Notes: generated by a model from the letters alone, not told the origin. A DNA stretch of 64,000 nucleotides from Zygaena filipendulae (GCA_907165275.2 OU015673.1:6971001-7035000), one strand, 5' to 3'; positions 43,993-56,645 are shown, counted from the stretch's first letter. Numbers and translations: made by a program.

Positions 43993-44466
43993 GAAGGACG
44001 ATTTTCGTGACCCGAGCTTCAAAACTAGCACATGTAAAGCATCAAAACATTAAATAGTTTATCTTTTGTGGTATCGTATTGTTACTCCACAAAAAGATTT
44101 TACCTATAGCAAAAATAAAGTCAGTGTATTATTTAATATCTTATACCTTCCACTCCATTCCAGTTCAGAAATCTTGAAACATAATGAAAGCTCTATCTTA
44201 TATCCATGATCTAATTTTATCATTCCAATGAGAGAAAGCTTCTGCATTCTATTTGCAGCTGCATGCGCTTTATCGAGGCTACGCGCTACGAAGCGACGCC
44301 GTTCCGTCAACAGCGACGGAGCCTATTTTATATTCAACTCCCGTGAAGGTTTTTCGCTAGCGACATTTGCTTTGAAACTTTGTTTATTTGAGAAACTTAA
44401 TACACGTACGTGTAATACAACTATTTTTAATGGTCTGAATCTACACATTACACAATCTTAACTTCC

Positions 44467-44605
44467 TTTCCTAACTAATATCATATCATAAATGCGAACG
44501 TAAGCTTGTTTGTATGATTGGCTTTCAGGTCTTAACTATTTAACTAACGCTCATGAAATTTCGCATACACTTTCTCTGGGGTATAGAAATGGATAGAGAG
44601 TACAT
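44467..44605 (+). mobile_element. Helitron 5' part, group 1
   Basis: 'ctaatatcatatcataaatgcg' is followed by 'atgaaatttcgcatacac' and 'ggggtatagaaatgg'. It lacks the 3' end. Confidence 0.5.
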
Positions 44606-46982
44606 GAAATAAAATTTTAAATTAATGTCTATTAGCGGTGGCCAATAGACGATAGAGTTTAACAACCTTACGTTAAAGCATAATTTACTAGGTTTTCTTT
44701 GTCGCTCCATCTTTAGTTTGTCCCTGCCTTTAAAACTACAGCACGAAATTCAACAGTTTCTAACAACAGCAACTTGTCTTGAAATATATAATTTCAGTTT
44801 TTACTGTTTTTTGTTGTTGATTTGTTAATCGAATAGTTATGACTATGGATAACTTAAAGCCAGCTAAAGGTTATTACAAAAGATTAGAGTGAAAATGGCG
44901 TCAGAGAACTTCCAAATACCACGTAGGCCGACTACAGACAACAGCAAGTTAAATCTTTATAAGTAACTATTATTAGGCTATATCTTGGTCTTATCAGAAT
45001 AGAGTTCAATCTCTGATAACGTTTCTGAAAGCTGGCGTTAATTCAATACGTGGTCACAAGGTAGTGTTCTTTCCACTTTCTTACTTTTAATAGCAGCAAT
45101 AAAAAGATTAAGTGAGCTTAACGTCTAGAATCTGAGATTTGCGAAACGACACTTCAAGTTCTTAATTGTCGGACAAAAGCGTTATGATTCAGGAAGGGAA
45201 GGGTTTTTTATAGTATTTAACTACACATCAGAAAATCCTGGTCTCTGTTACTTTTTTATGCAAAAGCTTTTAACAAATTGCACATCGAAGAAAGAACACA
45301 AGAAATAATCTGCGCATCGCTGACTGCTGTGCCGCGGCACGCTCGCTGCGCTCGCTTAGGTCGCGCGTTGTGGTCGCTGTTCAAACCTAACCTGACTAGC
45401 ACTAATTTTTCTATGGTACATACTATATAGTATATGTATATGGTATAGTATATGGTATATGGTATTAAAAGAGCTTATAAGTTTTTTGATTTGCAGTTAA
45501 ATATCTAACAAACAATCATCTAAAATCATCTAAACAAAGGGTTGTTTAAAATAAGAATCGAACAAACAAGTCGGTGGTTGTAGCGATTCTACGACGTAGA
45601 ATGTCGTAGACACCGCTACGGAGTTTATTTCTCAAGGGTATGGAGATTCGACGAACTAGTTAGGAGAAAGTATTATTTACTCATCCAGCAAAGAATTAAA
45701 GCAAGGTTAAAACTGAGTGGATTTATTGCTCTTTTGTTGTAAAATAATATTAATAAAAAAAACTGTGATAGTTATCATGATCTAATAACATAACACAATA
45801 ACACTATACTTACTCGGTAATACTTAATATACCTACTTTGAAAGTAAGTAGAGCACTATCTGTTTTAATTTTCCGTATGTGGTGAATTTATTCATGAAAA
45901 TAATAATATTAGATAAGTGATTGTATAATGTATATCCCATATTAACACGCACACACAACTTACAAAAGCAAAAAGGGTATGTAGGCAAATAATATAATAG
46001 GCACATGGACCTTTTGTCTTAACTAGAGATAAATACATACCTAATGTTTTTTTATTTTTACATTAGCCGAAATCTTGGCTATAAATTGCTATTAATTTTA
46101 TGTTTATGGTTGTAACAGCACGAAATGGCATTTTTTTTTCCAAATATGTATTCTACAGATTTTCGAAAAAACCAATAAAATAGCTGTGAAATATAGGAAC
46201 TATAAAAACTATAATTTACATATCTTAAAATAATTGTGAATAGTTTATAATAATCATATTATAATAAATAAGTAGTGCCAAAAATACTAAGTAAATGTGT
46301 AGGTATTGTGTATTTCTAAAACTGACTGTATCATCATAAAGCTAGGTCCTGAGGTCTTCACCAGATCGTCGGGGACCGTTGTGAAAATGCATTTTTGTAA
46401 ATAATATATATTTTTAATAGCATTGGATAGTACTTGTTTAATAAACAAATGAAAAAGGTTTTTGTTGTAAATATGCTCAGTTGTTGTAAATAAATGCTCA
46501 GCTGCTCAATTCAGATTTTAGAGTAAGCGAAAGATTCTAATGTAGTCCGATGGGTCCTGACCGTAGTGAGGGATTCCCACGCATGTGCAATAAAAATCTC
46601 GTGTGACGTATATAACTTTTCACTTCACTGGTGAGAAAAGTGCAAGATGTAGTAAAAACGAATTAGTAGCATTGTTGATTCAAAACATAACAAACAAAAC
46701 GTCGAATTTGAGCAAAATTGTAGTACACAATTGACTTGCTCACTGGCAAAAAGAGTGCAGTTTTTGAGCTGGTGAGGAGAAATATATCTTCACAATTCAC
46801 GTTGTAAATGATGAATGAGAAATGAATTATGCAGTTAATGTATAGTTAATTATTAGATACAGGTATGTATTAGAAGTTAGCGTCATCTTCATAGTGTTAT
46901 CATATACGGGTTTAATATAGTCCATAGATTTAATATGCAGGGTGTAAGGTTAAACGAGGGACGTATTAAAGAATACACAGTA
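44606..46982. other. Long stretch without recognisable features
   Basis: It is AT-rich with no gene. A TATAGTATATGG-type simple repeat lies at 45423-45463, and a local CG-rich patch 'cacgctcgctgcgctcgct' at about 45338-45356, similar to 32840-32870. It is the least repeat-invaded part of the window. Confidence 0.5.
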
Positions 46983-47199
46983 CTAGCTGTCCTCCGTGGT
47001 TTCACCCGCGGTAATTGCGGAGTTCCCACGGAAATTCCGGGATAAAAAGTAACCTATGTCCTTCTCTGTACCCCTGGCAACGTGCATGCAAAATTTCATG
47101 ATGATCGGTTGAGCCTTTGAGGCGTAAAAATGTAACAAACAAACAAAGAAACCAATCAACAAACCAATAAACTCACTTTCATTTCTATAATAGTAAAGA
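46983..47199 (-). mobile_element. Non-autonomous Helitron, group 1, intact ends
   Basis: A|CTAG lies at 46983 and GA|T at 47198-47199, with a (CAAA) tract near the head. Confidence 0.8.
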
Positions 47200-48439
47200 T
47201 GTATTCTCGTCTCAAATATCAAAAAATCAAAACGCCAATATTTGATATGATAAAAAGTTCCTGCCTCATTTTTATAACTTCTTTACTTTTAAAATAGATA
47301 GTATGTGACATTTTTCTATTCTATTTTGACATTCTTTATTTTAAATTCAAATCGTTTAATTTCTATGTTTTTGTTTATATTGTCCTTGATATGACTTCAG
47401 ACGATTTTAATCTAAAATGTTATTTTCATTGTAAACTTATAATAAACCATCTATTTCTACTTCAAAATTATATTCATTCAAATACGAGCTAGACGAATAT
47501 TAAAACTCCTCGCAACATCTTTAAACTGGCAGGGTAACGCCTATTTTCTTTGTACAGTCGCATTTGCCGCTGAGACGCTGATTTATCAAATTTAAAGGTC
47601 ATTCACCCGTGTGAACCCATGTTTAGTTCCAAGTAGGTATACCTACGTTCTTTGTTAAAGTTTTCTGTTATTAATCAGTGTTTTTATTTAACAATAATTT
47701 TATATTTTTATCACTTACATATGAGCATGACTTATCAATGACATGAATATTTCCCTCGTTTTAAATCACACTCTGTACCTACTTATGTTAGCAATAAGAA
47801 TAATAATAAAAATCATATCATGACTGATTTGATAACTCAGCTACAACACGTTAATAAGCAAGCGTGTACCTACGTTATGTTTTGTAAAATAATTAAAGCT
47901 TTGTATAGGCTTTTCATCGGAATATGTACCTACTGATAAGATAGTAACTAAACTACGGTACCAACACTAAATAACTTTATATATATGTATTGACAGATTT
48001 TAATATACGTATTATTATGTATTTACACCAACATATATTTTATACTTTCTTGAAGTAATTAAATTTAGTGCACATTTAAAAAATAACATATTATATTATA
48101 ATTATATCGAATAGAATTTAATTCAAAAATTTAATAGAATTGTTGTGATTGTAAATAAAAATTTTATTAGAATAAAATAAGTAAGTTTTAAATCTTTGAA
48201 AAGATGTGCAATATGATAATTTTTAGATTATATATTATTATGATTTTTTTAATATTGTAAAAAATATTGTGTGTTAATATAAATAAACTTAATGAGAGTG
48301 GTTTCGATTTTTTTTATTTTTTTACCAATTATTTTATTTTAATTAACAAAAGAATAAATAAATATATATACTCTCTAGATAGATATTTCTATAGATTTTT
48401 TCAGTTATAATAATTATATTTTCTAATTTTATACAACTT
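47200..48439. other. Unannotated, very AT-rich DNA
   Basis: No coding block or known repeat is seen. The stretch near 48090-48380 is almost purely A/T. Confidence 0.5.
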
Positions 48440-48731
48440 TTTTCGGCTTTACGGCGAAAAGTTTTTATACAACAACTTTTTTTCCTGACATCCGATTTCA
48501 ATGAAACAAAGCCTATATGTAGCTCCAGGCTAAGCTAAATCTTCCTGTGAAAACCGCATGACAATCCGTTCAGTAGATTCGGAGATTAACGCGAACAGAC
48601 AGACAGACAGAAAAGATTTTTAAAAACCCTTTTTTGTGGTTGGTTACTCTTCGTTTATCGTCCCCTGTCAGTTTTTGTTAAAAATATTCAATGTACAGAA
48701 TCGCGGATTCTGCTCTTTTATTATATTATAG
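48440..48731 (-). mobile_element. Helitron, AAAAGAGTAGAA-head group
   Basis: It is the reverse of the 18295/27617/54351 type and ends 'ctcttttattatattataGA'|T. The 3' hairpin is eroded (ggctttacggcg) and CTAG is lost. Confidence 0.65.
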
Positions 48732-48973
48732 ATAACAGGCGCCTATGGTTCTCTATATAATACTTGCACTACCCTAAAAAGTAAAAAAAACAAATAAAAT
48801 AGAAGACTTCATACCAAGTAGCAATCAATATCACAGTCGGAGACAATCACAATAGAAAAGTAATCTTTTCTGACCGTCGAGTCTACATTTATCAATAACC
48901 GGAGCTATGTCGTGGACATCTCTTCGCCTCCCCTGGGAAATCATTTGAAAGACTTGATATCATATTTATAAAC

Positions 48974-49265
48974 TAGCTGTGCCAAGTGGTTTCGCCCGGG
49001 TTTATTTTTGGGTTTCTTCGAAAATCCTGCGAACGAAATTGGCCTAGTCTTATCGTACTAATATTATAAACGCGAAAATTTGTAAGAATGGATGGATGGA
49101 TGGATGGATGTTTGTTACTCTTTCACGCAAAAACTACTCCATGGTTTTAAATTAAACTTTACAATAATATAGCTTAAACATCAGATTAACACATAGGTTA
49201 CTTTTTTTCCCGGAATTCCCGCGGGAACTCTGAAATTAACGCGCGAAACCGCGGAGCACAACTAG
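48974..49265. mobile_element. Two Helitrons back to back
   Basis: 48974-49045 is a minus-strand 3' piece starting at CTAG. 49053-49265 is a plus-strand copy with a (GGAT)5 tract at 49090-49110, 'ttactctttcacgcaaaaactactcc' and CTAG|T at 49262-49265. Confidence 0.65.
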
Positions 49266-49510
49266 TCTAGTATATAGGTACATACAATGAAATAAAAATT
49301 ATTTTGGCCGTTCCAAAGATTATGATAAGCTTGGATTGAAGACGGAATTTGAAGAAACATTTTTATAAGCACGTAAATAACCTTCTGTGGATAGAAATAC
49401 TTACAGACAGACGATTTACTTTTATTTATATTATGTATTATATCTCAGACGATATAAATGTTGTTCATGGAACTGTGTCGAAACCCGATAAAGATATCGG
49501 TAATAATTCT

Positions 49511-49730
49511 GGGCCCTTCCCTTATTTACTATGACCAACAACATTACTTGCCCATAACGCGCGTCCCAAAAACGCATTTCAAAATATTAGCAATTATAAT
49601 TCTGTATGCTATAAGAAACGTTATAAATGTATTCTTTTTGGAGTGAAACTTCTTTGATTGCGAGGGAAAGACAGTTTTTGCGGCGTCTTATCTTAACGCG
49701 GCGTGTTATGGTCATAGTGAATAAGGGCCC
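49511..49730. mobile_element. MITE, GGGCCCTTATTCACTATGACC family
   Basis: It is close to 569-795, with inverted GGGCCCTT and AAGGGCCC ends. Confidence 0.7.
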
Positions 49731-50108
49731 TGATCAAAACTTCTTTTTGCTTGTGTAGTGTGATTTAAAAAAGTTTCTTCTGTAACAAATATCTTTAATT
49801 TGTTCCTTTACAAGTTTTTACCATTTCTTTTAAGTCTTAACCACATATTTTATCCATACTATATCAAAATTTGACTCATTGAATTTTAGATACACAGACT
49901 AATTAACTAAAAAGACTAACTATATAATTAAGGTTAAAAGAGTGTTAAAGAGAACATCAGAACTATGAAAAATATTTTCAATCAACGGTTTTATTAAAAA
50001 TGCGCTGATTACATTATTATTAAAATACAATATGAGTACAAGTTTTTTTTCGTATCCTAATAGTATAAGTAAATGCGCATGTGAGTAACTAAATGAATAG
50101 TTAACCAA

Positions 50109-50457
50109 GGCCCTCATTCCCTATGACCATAACACGGCGCGTTAAGATAACGCGCCACATAATTTTTTTTTTTATGTCATAGGGGGCAAACGGGCAAGTG
50201 GTACACCTGATGGTAAGTGATTACCGCCGCCCATAGACATCTGCAACACCAGAAGGCATGCAGGTGCGTTGCCGACCTGGAATGGGGAAATTGTCTTTCC
50301 CTCGTTACCAAAGAAGTTTCACTTCAAAAAAACACATTCACAAACGTTTCTAATGGCGTGCAGAATAACAATTTCTAATATTTGGGCATCTGGAACGTTT
50401 GGGATTGCGTTTTTGGGAAGTGCGTTATGGGCAAGGAATGTTGTTGGTCATACTGGG
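50109..50457. mobile_element. MITE, GGGCCC family, split by a CR1-like tail
   Basis: The outer parts (50109-50162, 50280-50457) belong to the MITE. 50163-50279 is a minus-strand CR1-like LINE tail with its T-run at 50165. Confidence 0.65.
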
Positions 50458-50834
50458 TACTCAGTACCCAATACCCAGTATTGAACTAGGAAGCTGTGAG
50501 GGGTGGATATTTTATGGGTGCTGTCATGGAAGTTGTAGTTATATTGACGTCAAAAAGAGCCACATTATGGGCCAAATTTGAATAAAGGATTTGACTTTCT
50601 TTTTTTTTAAGCGCAAAGATTAGGTAACCACGTAACAAGAAGTCACATCGTCGAAATTCTGTATTCACAGAATGCCTGCAATGTTAATTATTTATTCTTA
50701 TTATTGCTCAACCGAACAGAAACAAGCCAATTTCCACAGAAATGGCCAATTTTAATTGTTCCTAATGAGACTATTATCAAAAGTTCGTGATAAATGAAAA
50801 AGAAACATTTTCGCCGAAAACATTGTGGGGAGCC
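50458..50834. other. Unannotated DNA
   Basis: A 'tgggtactcagtacccaatacccagta' palindromic patch lies at 50456-50481. Nothing else is seen. Confidence 0.4.
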
Positions 50835-51066
50835 CAGACCAAATAAAAACTAAAGACGGAACGCGTAGAACAAACAAGTGAAGCCAGAAAAAAGACACCA
50901 CGCCGCGCCGTGCACGTACACAGAAACACGCACACACTTACAAGAAAAAGACACCATAAATCCTAAGTAAACTTTGCAAATCCATACACTTTCCTAAGCA
51001 CCACATGCATACGCAACCGGCTTCACTTCGTTGTTCGAGACGTTCCGTCTTTAGTTTTAATTTGGT
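50835..51066 (-). mobile_element. MITE, CAGACCAAATAAAAAC family
   Basis: It has inverted ends as at 12199, in the opposite orientation. An extra segment at about 50935-50990 accounts for its greater length. Confidence 0.75.
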
Positions 51067-51245
51067 CTGAGGTGGGGAGTGGGTGCTATAGAGTGTAGAG
51101 TACCTATGCTGTCCATACACAAAAATATCGAACCTAACAGTAACGTCTTTAGAGTTGACATTCGGTTATTGCCCATCTGTATATTATATTCGCACGAGTT
51201 TTCGGGGCCGTGATTTGAAGATACAAACTTCGAACAGAACAATAA

Positions 51246-51517
51246 TCCCTTCTTCCCTACTAATATTATAAATGCGAAAGTCTGTCAGTCTGTCGGTTAA
51301 ACTTTCTCGCTTAGACGGCCCAACCGATCATCATAAATTTTGTAAATTCCCGCGGGAACTCCGAAATCAACGCGGGGAACAGCTAATCACCGAAACTGCT
51401 GGTTCCCTTTTGACGGAATTTTCACTGGCAGATGTTGTAAAGGGAGTAAATTAGGCTACTTTGGAGTTCCTGCGAGAATTGCGAAACACACGCGAGTGAA
51501 ACCGCGGGGCACAGCTA
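51246..51517 (+). mobile_element. Helitron, group 1, composite interior
   Basis: It starts A|TCCCTTC. A first 3'-like segment 'gcggggaacagctaatc' appears at about 51373-51389, then a second body and the true end, hairpin plus CTAG|T (51514-51517). Confidence 0.7.
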
Positions 51518-51968
51518 GTTCTCTACAAATTTATTTGATGAAGGAATGAAAATAATTTATTTGAGCACAACAATAAACAAGCAGGAAAGTGGCTGCAAAG
51601 GGTGGCATTATAGCGATCTCTTCCAGGCCACACGGAGATAAAGTCAATAAAATTATGTGGAGTGGACTTTTCAAAAAGAAAACAAAGACATGGACAGTCT
51701 TTTTCATTCTTTCTTTGTTTATACAGTATATACACACTTTTTTTTCTCATTTTTTATGTATATTCAATGGATCCAAGCGGATTCGGTTTTGGATGGTTTT
51801 TTTCTGATACACTTAGGATAGATAGATATACAGATACACGTCAAAGTATACTTTTGTATCGGTATAGAGTTTCCGAGGGAATCACGAACTCGCTAAGAAA
51901 TGCTATCACTTCAGACAGCATACCCTGAGGTAAGTTATTAGTATTATTAGTATAACATAAAGAAGTAC

Positions 51969-52200
51969 CTATCTATAGCATATGTAAAATCCTTTGTCCT
52001 GAATGACTGACTGACAATCAACGCACAGCCTAAACCGCTGATTGTAGAGACCTGGAACTTGGGGGGTGTATTCTTTGTATGACGTAGGCATCCGATAAGA
52101 AAGGAATTTCCGAAATTCAACCCCCAAGGGGGTGAAATGGGGATGAAAAGTTTGTATGGAACAATTCCGCGGAAACTTGGAAATTATCACGGGTAATCTG
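51969..52200 (+). mobile_element. Helitron, 'ccccttttcaccccttta' group
   Basis: It is the plus-strand counterpart of 41006-41221: 'cctttgtcctgaatgactgactgac', 'cagcctaaaccgctg', 'ccccaagggggtgaaatgggg'. It merges into the next element. Confidence 0.6.
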
Positions 52201-52672
52201 GAACTACTGGACCCATTCTAAAAATTCTTTCACTAATATGGAGCTACAAAAATGTAACTGAGTGCCAAGATACTTGCATTCCGGTACAAGGTGTTCCAGA
52301 AAAACTAACAAAATTGGGTATTCTCCAGGGTATGAAATTCAAAATTCTAATTAGTCCGTCAGTTGGAAAATAAAAATATAATAGACACGTACTTTTTTGC
52401 TTTTTCAAATTAATGAAAATAAACATAGATGTAGCGTATTAGAGTTTAGGGTGGGGACTCGTGACGTCAATATTCAGTATAAGCCCCGTACAAACTGCAC
52501 CGGGTTGTGACGTCACGCGAAATTTCAACTCAATGTATCGCCGTTATAATTTGATTACGTAAAAAAAGAAAAATACGTGTCCAATATTTTTTACTAATCT
52601 ACACGACGGACTAAAAAAAAAAGTAGTCAAGTAGCCAATTAACGCTGGTGGAACCGCAATGACAACAGCTAG
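52193..52672 (+). mobile_element. Helitron split by a CRE-bearing MITE
   Basis: 52193-52313 ('ctactggacccattctaaaaattctttcac') and 52639-52672 ('aacgctggtggaaccgc...CTAG') are the two parts. The MITE occupies 52314-52638. Confidence 0.55.
52314..52638 (-). mobile_element. CRE-bearing MITE inside a Helitron
   Basis: It has TTGGGTATTCTCC and 'caagtagccaa' ends, flanked by AATT on both sides. Two TGACGTCA octamers lie near 52462 and 52507. Its right edge is at AATT|AACGC of the Helitron. Confidence 0.75.
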
Positions 52673-52886
52673 TCATTAAATAAAGTTTTATTTTGCTGGC
52701 CGTACCCACAAATACAGCTACTAATAAACCTCATGAAGATTACCAGACAGGATTCTCGAGGGTGCGTGGAATGACCACCGAAACGCAATAAAAGTAACCT
52801 TCGAGTGGAAAGGCCTCCGTAATGAGCTCTCTTCTCGGCCAGTTTGATGGAGTTTTATTACGACTCTGCAATAAATACATGGACAT

Positions 52887-53213
52887 AATGGGCATGTTGA
52901 CTAATTTTTTTTTTGCCCGCCTTGTAAATTAATAAAAAATATTGGACACGTATTTTTTATTTTTTTACGTAATCAAAAAATAACGGCGATACATTGAGTT
53001 GAAATTTCGCGTGACGTCACTATCCGGACAGTTTGTATGACGGTTTTAGCGGTTGGTGACGTCACGACCCCCTCACCCTAAAACTTTAATGCGCTTTATC
53101 TCTGTATATTTTAATTTATTTGAAAAAGCAAAAAATACGTGTTTATTGTTTTTTTATTTTCTAACTGATGGACTAATTAGAATTTTGATTTTTAAAAGAA
53201 GTCTACCCCCATT
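52887..53213 (+). mobile_element. CRE-bearing MITE, AATGGG-end subfamily
   Basis: The ends 'aatgggcatgttgac' and the 'gtctacccccatt' counterpart are inverted. The paired TGACGTCA octamers are present. Confidence 0.75.
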
Positions 53214-53361
53214 GGGTGGATTTAGCCAGAAATGTTGTGAGCTAGAGCTAACCAGAACTAAAGCGGGATGCACTGCAAGAATTGATATTATCTCTCTTAC
53301 AGTAACAGGTGCATCCATGACGATAGAGTATGGACCATGAAATATTTTTATTTATTTAAAC

Positions 53362-53494
53362 TAGATGTCCCGCGCGGTTTCACCTGCGATAATTTCGGAG
53401 TTGCCGCGGCATTGTTCTATACAAACTTTGCAACCCCTTTTCACCCCCTTAGGAGTTGAACTTTTAGAATACTTTCTTAGCGCACACCTACGTC
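53362..53494 (-). mobile_element. Truncated Helitron, 'ccccttttcaccccttta' group
   Basis: It starts at CTAG (53362) with the hairpin 'gcgcggtttcacctgcg'. It ends where the MITE at 53499 begins. Confidence 0.6.
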
Positions 53495-53498
53495 ACTT

Positions 53499-53719
53499 GG
53501 ACATAGATAAGCAATAGTGTTTTAACCCACATTGGAGAAATTTTGAGTAAATCGTGTTTTAAAAGTATGGCGCCATTTTGTGTCAACATTTTTTATCTTC
53601 AATATTTAGTTACATATTTAAGGTAAACACATAATAAAAAAATGTTCCCCAACTCTCAATAAATTGTTCTGAATCAATAACTTAATTTTGTGGGTTTATG
53701 TTATTGCGTATCTGCGTCC
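53499..53719 (+). mobile_element. MITE, GGACATAGATAAGCAATA family, ACTT duplication
   Basis: It is 221 bp, flanked by ACTT (53495-53498, 53720-53723). It is slightly shortened near the right end. Confidence 0.85.
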
Positions 53720-53751
53720 ACTTAATACCTACCTTCTACACGAGCGGCCTG

Positions 53752-54040
53752 TGATTCAACTACACCAAGAGTACGTACAGCGCTCTGCGTGTTCTGTATA
53801 ACAACATCTTCAGGGCTATGTTCGGGCTCCCCCGTTTCTGTAGCGCCTCAGGTATGTTAGCGGATGCGGGCACTGATGACTTCTATCGGCTACCTTCTAC
53901 CTTAAATCGGCTTCCATAGTCGGCAGATTACGGGGCAGCTCTAAAAGTGTACTGAAGATGATATCAGAGAGGCTTAATTCTCCTCTTGCTGTCAGGTTCA
54001 CTGAGCTACACGTTAAACGTGTGGCACAGTGACCCTGCAT
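53752..54040 (+). pseudogene. Non-LTR retrotransposon ORF2 fragment
   Basis: In one frame the DNA reads TYSALRVLYNNIFRAMFGLP then RFCSASGMLADAGTDDFY. This is a familiar C-terminal segment of lepidopteran non-LTR reverse-transcriptase proteins. It then shifts frame, and related sequence ('gatatcagagaggcttaattctcctcttgctg') runs to about 54040. It is broken at both ends, with no promoter and no tail. The clade is not resolved. Confidence 0.65.
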
Positions 54041-54147
54041 GGCCACCTTTCTATTTTTCGAGTCTTGGGTCTCTTATTGTACCTACTTAATTGGTGTAAT
54101 TACCTAGTTACCTACCTACTAACAATAGTGATAAGTAACAATTGATA

Positions 54148-54216
54148 ACGTTCATGCAAAATTTCATGATGATCGGTCGAGCCGTTGAGGCGTGAAACGC
54201 CAACAAACAAATAGAT
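54148..54216 (-). mobile_element. Helitron scrap
   Basis: Only 'aacgttcatgcaaaatttcatgatgatcggtcgagccgttgaggcgtgaaa' and a (CAAA) tract remain. Confidence 0.5.
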
Positions 54217-54350
54217 AAATGTTCTATGACATTGAGTACTTTGTTTATTTTATCCGTAAGTAAATCAAATAATTTACAAGGAATTACTTGTTAACCGCGT
54301 GGAAAACTAACTTTTTCAAAATGATAATTATATTTATAAATCTTCCATAA

Positions 54351-54474
54351 TCTATACGTATACTATAATAAAAGAGTAGAACTCGCGATTTTGTACATTG
54401 AATATTTTTACCTAAAATTGAGAGGGGTGATAAAAGAACAGTAACCAAGCCCAAAAAAGTTTTTAAAATTCTTT

Positions 54475-54511
<37 letters not shown>

Positions 54512-54681
54512 TCGCGATAATCTACGCATCTACTGAACGGATCGTTATGCGGTTTTCACAGGTAGATTAAGCTTAGCCTGGAGTTGTAACTACAGGCTTT
54601 GTTTCATTGAAATCGGATGTCGAAAAAAAAAGTTGTTGTATAAAAACCTTTCATGCGGGTGAAACCGCGGGGCACAGCTAG
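54351..54681 (+). mobile_element. Helitron, AAAAGAGTAGAA-head group, intact ends
   Basis: It has A|TCTATACG, a (TCTG)9 tract at about 54476-54511, the hairpin 'gggtgaaaccgcgg' and CTAG|T (54678-54681). It is the best reference copy of this group. Confidence 0.85.
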
Positions 54682-55573
54682 TACATAAATACACGTACCA
54701 ATATAGCCTTTTCACTTAATTTTCTAATATCATACCAGATGTTCATGTGTCGCGTAGTCGGTACGATTTCATATTACAATATTACGATAAGAAAACTGTA
54801 ACATTGCCCGCTGTGCGATACAAAGTTTGTTGGGTACCGAGCGATATCGCGGGTTCCTGTCGCAGTACTTCATGGACGGAGGCTCGGAGGGACGCCCTTC
54901 CGATGGTGTTCGCTTAGGGATTACGACCACCTGGAAAGCATTTACACCGTAGTGTAAATATGTTTGTTTAGTAACTCTTTTTTTTTAAATAAGCAGGTGT
55001 ACCTGAAAGTAGAATAGAATAGAAACCGCCGTAAATCGCGGACTTTAAAAACATTACATAACAAAGAGAAACTGACTGATTTATTGACAGTACAGGGTCC
55101 TCATTCACCTTTCATTCCTCATTTACTATGATCAACTATAACCAACAAATAACGCGCGTCCTTAAAACGCATTCTCAAACGTTCTAGATGCCAAAATATT
55201 GGAAATTATTATTCTGTTTGCCTTAAAAAACGTTGTGAATACCTAATAAGAAAGATAGGTTGCTCGCTTCGGTGTGACATACGGCCTCGCTTCGGAGCCA
55301 CTGCGTCTTTAGGCCGGGCATTGTGATAAAGTATAATTCGAGAGCATCTTACCTGTAATGCCCATGAGCTAACCCGGATGTGATGCGAGGTGCGAGGTGC
55401 GGGGGGGGGAGGGTAAGGTAAACAAGGGCGTTTGTTACGACCAAAATAGGACTTAGGATAACGTGTAGGTACCTACACCAGCCACACTTCAAATAACATT
55501 GTGCTTGAAAGTTATCAGACAGTGCCACCTGGTCCAAAAGCTAAGCAGAAATTTTACTTACTATAGGTATAAT
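54682..55573. other. Mostly unannotated, with a MITE fragment
   Basis: 55094-55250 is a fragment of the GGGCCC MITE family ('aacgcgcgtccttaaaacgcattctcaaacg'). 54820-54960 is balanced in composition but not recognised. A G8 run lies at 55401-55408. Confidence 0.4.
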
Positions 55574-55705
55574 GGGCATGTTGACTATTTTTTTTTTATT
55601 CCGTCTTGTAGATTATTGAAAAATATTGGGCACGTATTTTTTCTTTTTTTACGTAATCAAAAAATAACGGCGATATATTGAGTTGAAATTTCGCGTGAGG
55701 TCACT
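55574..55705 (+). mobile_element. CRE-bearing MITE, left half
   Basis: It starts 'aatgggcatgttgac' and breaks off just after 'cgcgtgaggtcac', a mutated first CRE. Confidence 0.65.
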
Positions 55706-55769
55706 TTCAAAGGTTTTATTCAAACTTATTTTTCATTTACCAAGTAGATAGGTACCTACATATCCGAAT

Positions 55770-55872
55770 TATATTATTTATTTATTAAATTAAACTTTAT
55801 ACACATAACGATACAAAAGGGGGACTTAATGTCATAGTGGCATTTCCTGCCAGTCAACCTTTAAATAGTTCC
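55770..55872 (-). mobile_element. LINE tail fragment
   Basis: The (ATTT) run, 'aaactttatacacataac' and 'aaagggggacttaatg..gccagtcaacc' match tail material near 5040 and 61262. Confidence 0.5.
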
Positions 55873-56335
55873 TACAGTATTGTTTGAGAGTCGTACACTC
55901 AGGTCGCACATTGATCTCGATTTTGAACGTGACGTTACGACTTTTAAAGTACGTTCATTTTGCGATCTGGGGGCATGGTAGGGCCCCGGCCAAGACGAGC
56001 CAAGCGAAGCGGGAGCACTACCATCTTTTCTCGAAGCGCTTCGTCGTTTTTTTGAACCCTTATAACTTGGGTTTGGATTATACCAGATAAACGAAATTCT
56101 CGGGATATGTTGTCAATAGCGAACTTATCAAACATCTAAAGTTTTAATTGCATAGCTCTTATAATTTAGATTTTATTGATATCTCTTCTTCTTTGAAATT
56201 TGGCATGAAAGCTAGTATTAGTTCACAAACAACAAAAAAATTATAAAACTTGTAACTTTTATCCCCCAACCCCTTAAACTAGGGGATGGAAGTTTGTATG
56301 AGAATTCGGCAATTTTGACTTACAAAAAGAAATGA

Positions 56336-56645
56336 AATCCTACCAAAAACATTTTCATGTAAAATGATGCCAAAACGAGTCCACTATCAAAAAATTATCA
56401 GATCTCATGTAGAGCCAAGCTTATAACTCTACAGACCCTAACTCTGCAAGGCTTAACTTCACAAACTTTACACCTTAGTCAGAATATGTGGCTTGGCCGT
56501 TTCGTTACTGCAAGAACCTTTGTAAAACAGAAAAGTAATTAACAGTGTGTAGAGTTATAAGCTTGACTCTATATGAGATCTGATAACTTTTTGACAGTGG
56601 ACTCGTCTTGGCATCTTTTTACATGAAAATGTTTTTGGTGGGATT
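56336..56645. repeat. Large inverted repeat with about 100-bp arms
   Basis: The left arm runs from AATCCTACCAAAAACATTTT to 'gcttataactctaca', and the right arm is its near-exact complement ending GGATT. The loop is about 110 bp. It may be a foldback element or part of a larger one, since 'cccttaaactagggg' sits just outside. Confidence 0.8.

Noticed and set aside
53053..53340. 95-codon open frame
   Set aside because: It crosses a CRE-bearing MITE and its flank. Similar frames arise at other copies of the same MITE.
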